Below, in pieces: positions 20,586 to 33,200 of a DNA stretch of 64,000 nucleotides (the first letter of the stretch is position 1; each line of letters opens with the position of its first letter). The stretch comes from Chrysoperla carnea (lineage: Eukaryota > Arthropoda > Insecta > Neuroptera > Chrysopidae). The notes below the pieces were generated by a model that was not told where the DNA came from, did not search any database, and saw nothing but the letters and a program-made list of their open reading frames with translations. The translations under genes and the position numbers were made by a program. The stretch spans positions 47,315,172 through 47,379,171 of the forward strand of contig NC_058339.1 of assembly GCF_905475395.1 (NCBI RefSeq), given 5' to 3'.

Positions 20586-23299
20586 CAGGTAGCCAAACTA
20601 TACAACCAACATCACTTGTTTTTTTTTTTTATAACCTAGCCAACCAGTTATCATAATAAAATGTATATTTATACACTACAGTCATCATTTACAACGTATG
20701 CATTTATTTAAAGAAACTAAACCGTTGTAGATATGATCAGTAGCATCTAAACCAAGAACTTTTTGATCAAAACATGTGAAATATACAAAATTTAAAAACT
20801 CCCGACACATTTGGGATACGAAACCCAAAACTCGCATTTTTATTTATATATTTTGAATTCCATACTAGATAGTTCCTACGTATTTTTGTATATGTTTCAG
20901 GTAGAAAACAAAAAAAAAAAACATTTTTAATCTGGATCGAATTTAGAAAGTGGCCGAAAAATTATTTTCCTAGACCTTTTTCCCTTCCCTCCAGAGGTTC
21001 CAATGAGATTTTATAATATCGAAATGAATGTATTAAAACAACAAAACGAATTTACTACTGAAGAAAAGTTTCGTACGATTGAAAAAAATCGAAAAAAATG
21101 CAAAAGTTGCTTTATTTCCCGTTGAGCCAAAAAACATATACGTGCATTTTTACATTTGTATTATTTAAGCGTATGTGCAAAGTTTGTTATATTTGATTCT
21201 CTGTTTTTTCTTGGAAAAACCGGTTTTAATTTACTTATGCAATCAACCACATTATAAAATTTTGTATTTCGATTTTAAAGATGACAAATGCTTTCTATCA
21301 GATAGTTAATAATATAAAAAACATTAACAAAAAAAAAAAAAATGCATTTAAATTACATAAATAATTTTATTAAAGTACCCTCTTAAATATACCAGCCGTA
21401 AACCCACTCAAGTCAGATTTTACTTTATAGTAAAAGAGAATCAGCATTAAAGATGTTAAGTTTATTACCTGTAACAATTTTTATGCATACATGATTTGAC
21501 GTTGATAAAGGAAAAAAATCATTTATGCATTTTAATATTTCAATAAAAGCATTTTTATATATTTATTATTTTTTCTTTGCTTGTTGTTAACTTCAACCGA
21601 CTTGAAAAATGGAAGGAATTGTTATTTTGGTTAGCAATTCATTATTACATTTATTCTATTAATACAAAGTATGGCTATGAGGGACAAAAGTTTGCAAAAA
21701 ATTTAGACGTAGTTAAAAATAGTTTGTTATTACGTGTGCACATGGAGGGAATAATACATTTTAAAAATTATCACTCCTAAGAGTGAAATTCGTTAATTCT
21801 TTTAACATTTAATTATGCAATATCTTCGCTGATAAATACAAACCAATTTTCGTGGAAGAATTGTAATAAAACTGGGGACTACTCACATAACATTTGAACA
21901 AAAATTAAGTTTTAAATTTTTTTTTTTTTTGTATTTGTTACCCTTAATTGGATAATACTGTAAATATGAGAAAATATAATTAAAAAAATTAAACTTACTT
22001 GTAGAAATGTAAAAAAAAAAAATCAACAAACTAATTACTTACCAATATCATTTTAAGCACTATTTATATCTTTTAGCATTATTTGAAATTAAAGCTAATC
22101 GTTATTTTCCACAGCTAAAGATATGTTTCATGAGGCACGACTTTAATGACAATTTCTCACAAGGAATACATTCATAAAAGTATTGAATTTAAATCATTTT
22201 TACTTTTTAGTAAATTTTTTTGGAGTCGGTTCTATTTTTTCAAAAAATTAATTTTATTTATGCATACAGTGTGATTCAGTTAAATGTAACAAATAGAATA
22301 AATTTAAATAATTATGAATTTCAATTTTATGTAATCAACAATATGTGGGCAGGTCTGAACCCATTATAATTATATATGGTTGACTGAAAAAAATAATTTT
22401 TAAATCTGTTACATCCGATTTATGCATTTTAATAATATGGTCGTACACATATCACTGGAAACAATAAATATATTATTTAATTATTTAAACTATGTTTCTT
22501 GTATCTGCGATTTTATTTTTATATTTCAAAGAGGAAAATGACAATCTTTACCTCTCAAAATGATTAGCAAAATAATTGAAAATTATCAACCATTTCTTCC
22601 ACAAAAATTCTCGTTTTCCCTCACGCACACTGAAAAATTTTACATTTTGTTGCAAATTCTTTAAATGTTCTTTTTTAACTGAGAAACATAGTTGGATAAC
22701 AAATCGGTATTTCAAAAGAGTCAATTTCGTAACATTTGCATATGTTTTGCAATGAACCACTTTGGAGTTTTTTTTTAACAAAATAGATAGAAACGCGTTT
22801 TGTCGTTAAAAAATAAATTTTACTGTTGTTAAATCGTTTCTTAAATTTAAGAATTACCCATCGTAAAGGCAAAACTTGATTAGCTGACGACCATAATGCT
22901 AATTATATTTGTTGTCGCGAATTTATTTGGTATGATTTTCGTTTTAATATTTCGAAAAGAAGGTAAATGTCTGTTTCACATTGTACATTTATAATGTTAT
23001 TTACATATTTACATTTAATTAATGTCATCAAATGTTATAATCGATTTATGAACATAAAAATTTCTAGACGCCATGATTTGTTTATTGGCTATAAAGTTAA
23101 AATTTAATTTTTTTTTTTTATAATGTGGTGTTTTATTCCATTTTTATAATGTGGCTAATGTGGGTTATTAAAATTATTTTACATTACATGAAATCCGCTA
23201 CAGTAGATGCAAGTTTTTTAAATGCAAATTTAATATTTTACTAAATAAAAGTTAAAATAGCAAATCAAGCTAAAAAAAGAATTTTCATGCGTCCACCCG
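20586..23299. other. intergenic DNA
   Basis: AT-rich, with long A and T tracts. Small ORFs at 21577-21780, 22548-22781 and 22675-22872 lack motifs and overlap each other. No gene supported. Confidence 0.45.
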
Positions 23300-23303
23300 A
23301 AAT

Positions 23304-23345
<42 letters not shown>

Positions 23346-23349
23346 ATTT
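23300..23349. repeat. TA microsatellite inside a perfect palindrome
   Basis: A TA run of about 36 bp is flanked by AAATGACA on the left and TGTCATTT on the right, so the whole 50 bp equals its own reverse complement and could extrude as a cruciform. Confidence 0.85.
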
Positions 23350-25959
23350 TTGACATCTCTTAGGTAGGATCCTTCGGCAATTCGCTAATTTCTAATCGAT
23401 AATTCTTTTCATTTTTCAGTTATTATTATTTCGCAAACTATCATAAAAATTTTATAAAAATATCTTTCACCTTTATGTTTGTCGAAGATTGTTTCATAGA
23501 TTAATTAAATCGATAATTAACTTTTTTTTCTCTTTTTTATGAATAAAACGATTTGTAATGCAAATTTTTTTAAATATAAAATTCTATTAAATTACAGTCA
23601 TAATAACATCATATATTTTATTTGCGATTAAAATATTTTGAACATATGGAAACGTTTTATGTGTGTGTTTTTTTTTTACAATAAATTTTAAAATGAATGA
23701 CATTAATTTATAGCAATTCCAATGAAAATATAAAAATTTTATTGACTTCAATGTAAATAGTTACGATTATAACTTTAATTCTTGAGCCCTAACAGCTTTT
23801 CTAATATTAAAAGTAAAATTTGTATTGCATTTATTTTATTTCAGCTTTTAAGGTCATTTGAAAATTCATTTTTTGTAGTAGGTACTGTTTATTTATGGAA
23901 GTAACTATCGAAGAAATGTTCTCGAATAAATTCCACTCATTCGATGTTTTGTCAAATGTTGAAATAGTTATCTTCAAGTTTTTATTAATTTTAATTTCGA
24001 GACAATCAAAAATTAATGCACATGATACATATTATGTGTACAGGATGTTTTCGACCTATTTTAATTCTAAAAGACAGCGATGACCCTAGGATAGAGGGAG
24101 AGGTGCAGTCGATCCTGGCGCCAAGACGCGAGGGGCGCCAAAGTGTTTGTAATCTTAGAAACCATTTGCTATAACACCTAAATACTAGAACTTTTGATTA
24201 TTTACTTTGTAGAAGACAAACCAACATCAAAGAGTATCAAATACAAAAGCTTGTATATAGAGTTACTATTTGTATATGGAAATTTAGGAAGAAAAATGAA
24301 TCGCAGCTTTGATTTTTGTAAAAATTGGATCCAGAGATAATACTAGCCTTTCCAGAATAATTTAACTGGTTATGTTTGCCTGCGTACTCTTTTAAGAACT
24401 TTTTTCATTTTTCAAAAATTTTATTTGATACTTGAATAACCTTAAAGAATATAATAAGGTGTATTGAATCAAATTCATAAATCATATTACATGAATAATA
24501 CAAAATATATTTATTCCTACATGTAGGAGAGAGAATATGCAAAAACATTGAAATTTGACATGCTATAAATTTCTGGAAAGAATATTTTATAGAAAGGAGG
24601 TAGAGCAATGAGCGATTTTAAAAGGCTCTACAAAATTCCATTAATTTTTTCAAATTATTTATTACTACAAAAAAGTTAAATTAAATTAAAAAATAAATTA
24701 AAGAAAATTACGAAAGTTATGTTTTAAATGGTATTTTTAAGTAAATTATGCTATTTGAAATGTTAATTAGTCAGATCCAACAACGTCTGATTTTTTAATG
24801 TAATTTTATCTGAAGAGAAGTACATGAGGAGGAGAAAGTGGATTGAGGTAACTTATCACCTATCAAAACCAAAGGTGGACTATAGCCTACGCCAAAAACG
24901 CCATGACATACTGGGCGGCAATATACTTTTTATTACAAATATGTTTTTTATGCATCGAATAAGTAATAGCCCATTCAAGTAACTTAACTTTTAAAGCATT
25001 TAATAAAATTTTCTAGTAATCAATTTTATATATATAGAGAGATCATGGGGGCTAAGACCGTCTATCTAACGCTGAATGTTAAGATGGTTAACAATAATTT
25101 GAACAAATTGGTGGCATTTTGTTTTCAGGCTTTTCAAAATCACACAATACACTGCCCCACCCATTATATAAAAATAAAATTATATAACAAGGGCTTATAC
25201 ATACATATTATATAAGTTTTGTGTATCGTATTTACATTCAAAAATGTCATATTCATTTATGTAAATTAGGACAATTCATATCAAACACAAAACAAAACAA
25301 AAAGTATAATGCAAAGGCAGAGTACAAAAAAATAATTCTATTGTTTTTGAAAAGATATAGATGTGAAATGAGGAAAAAAAATAAGATTATTATTGTATTA
25401 ATTTGATTTAAACAAAAATAAATTTATTATTTTATTATAAATTTTTTATTTATTACAAAAAAATGAGATTTTTTTAAAGTTTCATTTCCCATTCTTTTTA
25501 TTTTTGTATTATTAGGCCTCACATAAGAATTGCACTTTTTCGTCTTTTTGAACAATACCACGCAAAAATTAGTAGCAGTAAATAAAATACTAATTTATCA
25601 ATACATAGTATAAAACAAACTCGTTTCCCGCTGTCTATCCCTACTGTATTTAGTACGCTTAGAGTGATTCAAGAGGAAGGTTTTATGTATAATACATGCA
25701 TAATATAGTAGAGAAACACTGATAATTTTAGATTTAAAACGAAATTGTGGACAAAAGAAGCGTAATTGACATACGAAGTGAAGGTTTTAACACAATTATA
25801 TTTGTATTTAAAATTTAGGTTGTCCAGCGAAGAGGGTATGTCACAGGTAGCCTACTATAGATACTAATCATACAAAAAAATAAATCATTTTTGGAAGTGA
25901 AACTTCTCTTTAAGCAGTTAGTATAGGTACGTCCTGATTTTGCAGAAAAAAGGTGAACA
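23350..25959. other. intergenic DNA with a GC-rich patch
   Basis: No supported gene. At 24116-24140 there is a short GC-rich inverted repeat (TGGCGCC ... GGCGCCA) in an otherwise AT-rich region, perhaps part of a repeat. ORFs at 23895-24083, 24405-24608 and 25221-25406 lack motifs. Confidence 0.45.
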
Positions 25960-26095
25960 AATAAGACGGACAACCGGAAATGGGCTAATTAGGTGATTTT
26001 ATCACCTTTACCAAAATTTTGTTCGTAGAATCAATATTTTTTACAAACTTTAGACTAAACTTAGTATACCTTTATATATATTTCACAAATACAGG
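25960..26095 (+). repeat. dispersed repeat family R1, copy a (3' part)
   Basis: Shares CAACCGGAAATG, GGCTAATTAGGTGATTTTAT, ACCAAAATTTTGTTCGTAG and a tail of the CTTAGTATACCTTTATATAT type with five other copies in this window. Only the 3' third is present. Confidence 0.8.
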
Positions 26096-26344
26096 GTAAA
26101 ATAACTTTAATTAGTTATACAAATAAATCTCTAATGGTTATATAAATGATCGCACATTACTTTATAGGTATTATGCGAAGGTTATACTAATTTTATTAAA
26201 AACATAATTATGAATGTAAAAATATTAGATGTCGTGATTTTTGTAATTTTAAAAATAATTTATATTATGTAAACCTACTTCTAAACAAATTACTACTTTT
26301 TAAATAATTTTTCAAGATAATATGACAGCAATATAGTTCGGGAG

Positions 26345-26780
26345 ATGCACGAGAAATATTCGTGCTAAACGACTGCATCGAGATTTGTGACTATCCAAAG
26401 ATATCATTCTAACTGTAGTTTTGTACCAAGATTCGATTTTATAACATTAATCCGTAGGGAGATGTATATCCTCAAAATTGAAATACTTGTCAGTATTTTG
26501 ACATTATCGTAGCTTATTTGCGAAACATGGATAGGTGTGTGTCGATGATCCTATCTACTACTTTGCGCCAAGTTTCATCTACCCCTCTCTATTTAGAGGA
26601 ATAGAGAAATTCGTGCCAGATGATTGCGTCGAGATATTTGTCCTAGCCAAAGATATCATCATATCGATCGTTTGGTTCCATTAACACAGCTTCACTGCCA
26701 AACATGGATAGATAAGTAGCGATGAACATATCTACTTTGCAACAAATGTCATTCACCTCTATTTATTCAGAGGGGTAATA
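26345..26780 (+). repeat. divergent tandem duplication
   Basis: Two degenerate copies in direct order. GAGAAATATTCGTGC with downstream GCATCGAGAT and CCAAAGATATCAT near 26348-26408 recurs near 26604-26660. The phrases AACATGGATAG and TCTACTACTTTGCG near 26524-26565 recur near 26700-26740. The spacing differs between copies, so one has an indel of about 80 bp. Confidence 0.65.
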
Positions 26781-27884
26781 TGTGCAACCAAGATTTTTCT
26801 AAAAATAATGGATTTCATAAAAAGAGGAGAACCAAATTTGATCCGAAGTAGCTAATTGAAACATCTCTAAATATCTTTCCATTTTTCGCAATGCAACTAT
26901 ATCAACAAATTATTTCCCGAATTATTTCATTTTTTGGAGCAATTATATAACAGCAACTTTTTAATCCCTGCACGTTAGGTTACAGTGTTAGATCTAGTTC
27001 GAATAATAAATACTACATTTTAAATCAAAATATCAAAAGTCACAAGCATTTATGTATATTTTTTCGACAGGTATGTAATTTGATCAAATACCTTGAATAA
27101 TAATCCATCCTTCTTATAATACAATAAAATATAATATAATAGAATTAAGAATAAAAGTTTTTATGTTAGAAAAATAGATTTTTTTTGTTATATTCATAAG
27201 AATGAAAAAAATTTATAATTCCTTAATTATTACTGAATCTGTTCCCTAAACATCCGATATAGTTTTTTATAACAACTTACATAAACACGCCTAATGCCCA
27301 AAGGAATTTTATACAAATCAATAGAATCCATTGTGTTATTTATATAAGCTATATATATCCATGCATTATGAGTATACTTTTTATTACCTTCGTATGCGTA
27401 AGTAACGTGTGTGACGGGTTCGTACGTAAGTATTTTCTATAACTGCTGATTTGTTCCTGATTTCTACACGTGTTTTTTCTGTGATGTTGATGAAAAATAG
27501 AGAAAATATGGCATAAAATAGAAATTTTATAGAGACAGTAGAGACAGTAGATTTAGGGTTAGGCTCGTGAGGCGAGAGTCGAGAGCGGCTACATTTTAGA
27601 AGAGCCAAGCGAAGCGGGCGGGTTATTGATAGTGAGAAGTATAATTACTTATTATTATTTATTTTACAGTTTTATTTAACAGTTCTCATCTATGAAATAA
27701 CAGGAAGCGCATGGCTTATAGAAAAATCTATGAGACAGTGCTTGGTCTTAAAATTCCCGGCAGTAATTATTGGTGAACATTTTTTTCATTAGCAAAATTC
27801 AACAAAGAAGGCTAAGATATTTATATGTATATTGTTTCCAATCAAAAAAAACCTGTCCACTTATTAGAAATTAAATTTATTAAG
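26781..27884. other. intergenic DNA
   Basis: No gene supported. At 27530-27625 there is a GC-richer patch with a GAGACAGTA direct duplication and a GCGAAGCGGGCGGG string like those near 11120 and 51998; this is probably a repeat end. The minus ORF at 27384-27608 lies across it and has no motif. Confidence 0.4.
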
Positions 27885-28425
27885 AACAAGTGAAAACAAA
27901 CAATTGACTGAGTTAATTGTTGAAATACCATGTATAGACAGTGTTGATTACTCTGTCATATTACACATACATACATGTCACACATATATAACATACATAC
28001 TATACAATTTGCACATAGTTTGCGTCCTCACGGGTGAACAGTGATGTTTACGAAAAAATGTTTCAAACAAAAGTTGTTTTATTTTTATTAGAATTTTTTA
28101 CATTTAAACTTTTGTTCTACCTCTAGCGGTTTACAAGATTGACTTATGTTGCTCATTTACGAACTTGACCTCACTTTTTACGTCTTCAGCATGCTATAAA
28201 AATTTCAGGGTGATATCTTTCTTCGTTTTTGAGTAATCGTGATGTCAGACGGACAGACAGACGACACACGACAGGCAACAGACAGACAACCGGAAATGGA
28301 CTAATTAGGTGATTTTAAAAACACCTATACCAAAATTTTGTTCATGGTATCGATATTTTTAAGCGTTACAAACTTGATACTAAACTTAATATACTATGCA
28401 TATTTCATATACATGGTATAAAAAT
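27885..28425 (+). repeat. dispersed repeat family R1, copy b (long copy)
   Basis: The most complete copy with copy e. It begins around the string AACAATTGACT and ends ATACATGGTATAAAAA. Near its ends it has a perfect 12-bp inverted pair, ATACCATGTATA (27925) and TATACATGGTAT (ending 28419). It has no coding capacity, so it is a non-autonomous element. Confidence 0.82.
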
Positions 28426-29711
28426 ACTTACTGAGTGCCTATACTTTTGTATTTGTGTAATAATATGGTATCATCTACTTAATTTCATGAACAAATGCGA
28501 TAATACGAAGCGAGTTAAAATTTGAAAAAGGAGATTCTTTAAAAGAATTTTTTAGAAAATCATAATTTTATTTGATGCTTATGCTTATGAAGGTCATGGG
28601 TATTTTTTTAACAAAGTATTTTCCGTGTAGTAACATGAACTTAGTTAAATAAGTACGCCTCTCGTACTATAATGAATGAAAAAAAAAACAAGATCATTAC
28701 ATGTATTTATGTATATAAATATATAAATTTTTTTATTTGACAGTCAGTGAATAAAAATATTTTCTTCAATCCCTGAATGTATTCAATTATTTTTTTCGAA
28801 GTACATTCGAATCCCTTTATGAAATCTTATTATTCCCTAAACCCCGTACTATATACCGTATATATACAGCTCCAGTAGTCATATATAGACGCGAATATTA
28901 CTTTTACATCAATACATGTGCAATGGTTGGATGTTGCTATAGTATACACAAATAAGGATTTGTGCCGTCTCGAAGAACTTCTCCTGTGGGCATATGGGAA
29001 TAGAATATATATAACCATGATACCACACTATATTCACCGTTGATACTTTTTATATACCACCGTAATTCAAACTCATACACTTTTTTTTTATAAATAAAAC
29101 TGGATATTATGCCCATTTGCAGTAAATATCTTGTATTTTTTTTTTTTTTTTTTTTTAAATTTAAAACTTTGTCTATAATTTTTACTTTTTTATTCGGTCA
29201 ACGTTTCTACTCGACTGTCAAGGAGTGGTTATGTTTTCCGCATGTATTTTGTATGTATGTATGTATGGATATTTGTTTGTAAATGTCTTTATTATCTCGT
29301 ATTTTCCAAATGTCTCGATGGATTTCGATAGTTAAGTTACAGCTGTATGCATCTTAAGAGCCCAAGTGTCCTTAGGTAGGTGTTTGAAAAAAAAAAAACA
29401 AAATAGCGGTTTTTTTTCGTGGCATAGAAATACGTTTAAAAAAAATGAACCAAACCTATCGAATAGGGTATCAAAATATTCATTAAAGACTAACTCCATA
29501 TACCATCATGTAAAAAGGGCTATTTTAATAACAAATTTTTCGTTAATCGTACAGAGAATCGATTTGAAATTTATACAGAAGACGTATTAAATATTCATTA
29601 ATTGACACACAAAATTTCAGTTTTTCAAGATTCAAAAAACTATAAAATTGATTAATTGTAGAGAGCTTTACTTTTTGGAACTCTAAAATTTCAGGCTTTG
29701 AAGACAAAATT
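28426..29711. other. intergenic DNA
   Basis: No supported gene. Contains a T18-type homopolymer near 29137-29156 and a short ATGT microsatellite at about 29252-29267. Confidence 0.45.
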
Positions 29712-30020
29712 TCCAATTTTCTTTGTTTATTACTCTTGTATTTTATTTAAATATTTTAATATCTTAAAACATGGTATGTTTCGTCTGATATAGACATTTT
29801 CAAACTGTAAAGCATATTTCAATAAACCTAAATTTGTTGAATTTAGTAACACATTCCTGAAGAATACGTCAACAGAATTATGATATATTAACCAAGATTA
29901 TTGCAATACCTATCTATACTTTACAGTTTGAAAATTTTTATATTCAACGAAACACATCATGCTTTAGTTATTAAAATATTAAAACAAAATACAAGTGGAC
30001 TAAGCAAAGAAAAATTGATA
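29712..30020. repeat. inverted-repeat (fold-back) element, about 310 bp
   Basis: The left arm (29712-29816) and right arm (29918-30020) are imperfect reverse complements over about 100 bp. Shared phrases are CAATTTTC...CTTGTATTTT, TATTTTAATA and TTTCAAACTGTAAAG on the left, mirrored on the right. The spacer is about 100 bp. No ORF. Confidence 0.75.
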
Positions 30021-30263
30021 TTGTAATTGTATTTATTGCATATGAAACAAATCTTCGGTTATTAAAATTTGCGTGCATTCTATACAATATAATGTTCCCC
30101 ACTTTTTAAATTTGTAATAATTATCATAAAATATGAATTTTTGCAATTACAAAATGTTAGTTATATTAATAATTCACTCGTTAGACAGTTCATTAAATAT
30201 TTATTTATGGTAAAAGTGTATTCATGTTTTTTTAACCCTATGAAATATTGATATATGAAAAAA
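30021..30263 (+). promoter_or_regulatory. upstream region of the aldehyde oxidase gene
   Basis: AT-rich 240 bp between the inverted-repeat element and the predicted ATG. Several TATA-like strings are present, so no single core promoter can be chosen. Confidence 0.3.
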
Positions 30264-33200
30264 ATGGGTTCAAAATATAGTTCAACGTTTGATGAAAGTA
30301 AACCACCGTAAGTTTTTAATTCAACCTTAACATGAAATACAAAATTTCCTTACTCAAAAAAATTGTGTTTAACTTGCTTTTTTAATTATAAAATGGAAAA
30401 CTTACTAGTAGTATCCTGGAACTTAGCCAACTTTGATTCACTCTTAATATTCCCGGCCATTCGGTAGCAAGAAATTCTAGTCAAACTGGATTAATAATTG
30501 TGTCTTCCCGGGTATAATTATTTCTGTATAAATCCCACCCTAAGTGATAAAAAAGCTATTTGAAACCATCTGAAAATAAAACACAAAAGCTGTCTTTTTT
30601 ATTGCATATAAAGTACCAAAGGACTTCATACTATCTTATGGAAATTGAATCTCCGTCAAATTTGCTCATAATTTGGCATTTTGTAGATCTTATCATTATG
30701 ATCAAATGTCTCAATGGGCACGCCGGTCCAAATTCAAACGTTGTGTTGTCAAAATGGTAATCGGAAAAAAAAGATCGATAATTTTATAGGCCCGGAATAT
30801 TGCTGTATTTAAGAGTTCATTGCGTTGAGTTTGTCGACTATAAGAGAAGTTGGTTTTTCTATTTGTACTTTTTAATTTTTTTTTCAGAATTCCTGAAGTG
30901 AACTTTTGTATAAATGGTAAAAAATATACAAGTGAGTGATGAAAATGTTTGTTTCTGTGTGTACAAAACTATAAAGTTATTTTTATCTTTTTCTAGTTTG
31001 CCCAGACGGGATTAAAATTTCGGCTACGACTTCTTTGAACACATTTATAAGAAATGTAGCTGAACTGAAAGGTACCAAAATTATGTGTTCAGAAGGTGGT
31101 TGTGGTAGTTGTATTGTAGCCGCTCAATTTATACACCCACTGACTCAACGAGAGGTTTTGATTGCTGTAAATTCTGTACGTATTAAACTGGAATATTTTA
31201 TGGCAAAAATTCTAAACCGAAAATTATTTCAGTGTTTGGTATCTGTTTTAAGTTGTCAAGGATGGTCAATAACAACAATTGAAGGCATTGGGAATAATAA
31301 AAAAGGTTACAACAAACTACAAAAACGTCTTGCTGAATTTAATGGAAGTCAGTGTGGATTTTGTTCACCTGGCATGATTATGAATATGTACTGTTTACAA
31401 AAAAATCAAAAGAATCTCACACAAAAAGACATTGAAAATTCATTTGGTGGTAATATCTGTCGATGTACTGGTTATAGATCGATTTCAGAAGCTTTCAAGA
31501 GTTTTGCGAATGACGCCGATCCAACACTTAAAGCAAAATGTACGGATATTGAAAATATAAATGAATGTTTTCAGCGGCATAGTTTATGTGATGGGTGTGA
31601 ACTAATAGACAAATCCCAAAAATACCTTGTTATCAATTTAGGAATTGAAAAATGGTTTAAAGTTTATACTATTTTGGAATTAGTACAAATTATAAGTGTC
31701 ATTAAAAATATGAAATATATGCTTGTGGCTGGAAACACAGCACATGGTAGGAAAGGAAGTATTATGTGGATTGCATTTGTTTTGACCTATTAATTTTTAG
31801 GTGTTTACCGACGAGATCCTGATATTAAAGTTTACGTAGATGTAAACCATATAGCGGAGTTACATGACATTCAGATCAATAAAAATGTAGTTGTTGGAGC
31901 CAATACCACAATTTCTGATGCCATTAAATTGTTCAATGGTATCTAAAAGAAGTTGCAGATCATTATGAGTTGGTTGCAAATATTCCAGTACGAAATGTAA
32001 GTGATTAATTAATAAAATGCAAGCAGCACTGATGAAATATTTTTTAATTGTTTTCTTTTAAAGATTGGAACTTTAGCTGGAAATTTAATGCTAAAACATA
32101 ATAATCCTAGATTTCAATCGGATATATTTTTAACATTAGAAACATTTCGTGCAAAGTTACAAATTGGTGAGTGTTTTATAAATATTTTGAGTGCAAATTG
32201 TTGAAATTTTTTCTATAAAACTTGAAATGCTTCATTAATATGCGCAGAGTAGCTTCGCACTTCAAGCGCTAAACAAGAATTTTTTAAGATTACTTTCTAC
32301 TGCTTTTTAGTAAGTGCTCAGCAATTCTATCTAAATAACTACAAATATCAAAATATTCCCTGAATGAATAATCCGCTATATAAGGAAGTACTTTTCTTTA
32401 TCCCAATGGATCTAGACAATAAGCTGATACCGAATTTATTTCTTGGAACACCTAAATTTGAAATCATAATTTTCAATATTTTCAGTTAGTAAAGATGGAA
32501 ATGTTTTAAAATCGTACTCTCCTCAAGATTTTTTAAGCTTGGACATGCATGGAAAAGTTATTGTCTCAATTAAGTTTTACCCGCTTAATAAAAATTACGT
32601 CTATCGAACTTATAAGGTACAATTGATCACGATTTCAACTTTCTTGAACAAAATTTTGTATTGAACTTTCATTTTAGATTATGCCTCGTGCACAAAGTGT
32701 TTACGCTATTGTCAATGCAGGTTTTTTATTTGAACTTAAAACAGACAATGTGACAGTCTCTAATGGAACAATTGTTTATGGCGCAATAAATAAAAACTTT
32801 ACTCATGCTAAGAAAACCGAAAAACTTTTGACTGATAAAAATTTATTTGACGATGAGACACTTCAATCTGCATTTAAATGCTTGGATTTAGAAATAATTT
32901 GTGATGAAGCCGCTCCTGAACCTGAACCTGAACAACGAAAACAATTAGCAATTGCTTTGTTTTATAAGGTACGACACCCTTGCATTATCCGACTTCAAAT
33001 CAAAAAGCGAATAGATTATGAATTTGTGTCTTACAAAAGTTTTAATAATTCAAATTTTAATACTTTTGTAATTAAAAGGGGCTTTTATGTTATTGGTACA
33101 TACTTTTGAGATGACGAGCATATAACAAAGAAGCATAAAAGATCTTCAATCAATATCACAGCAAGACTGTGTAAATCTTACAAACTCGAGACGAACATAT

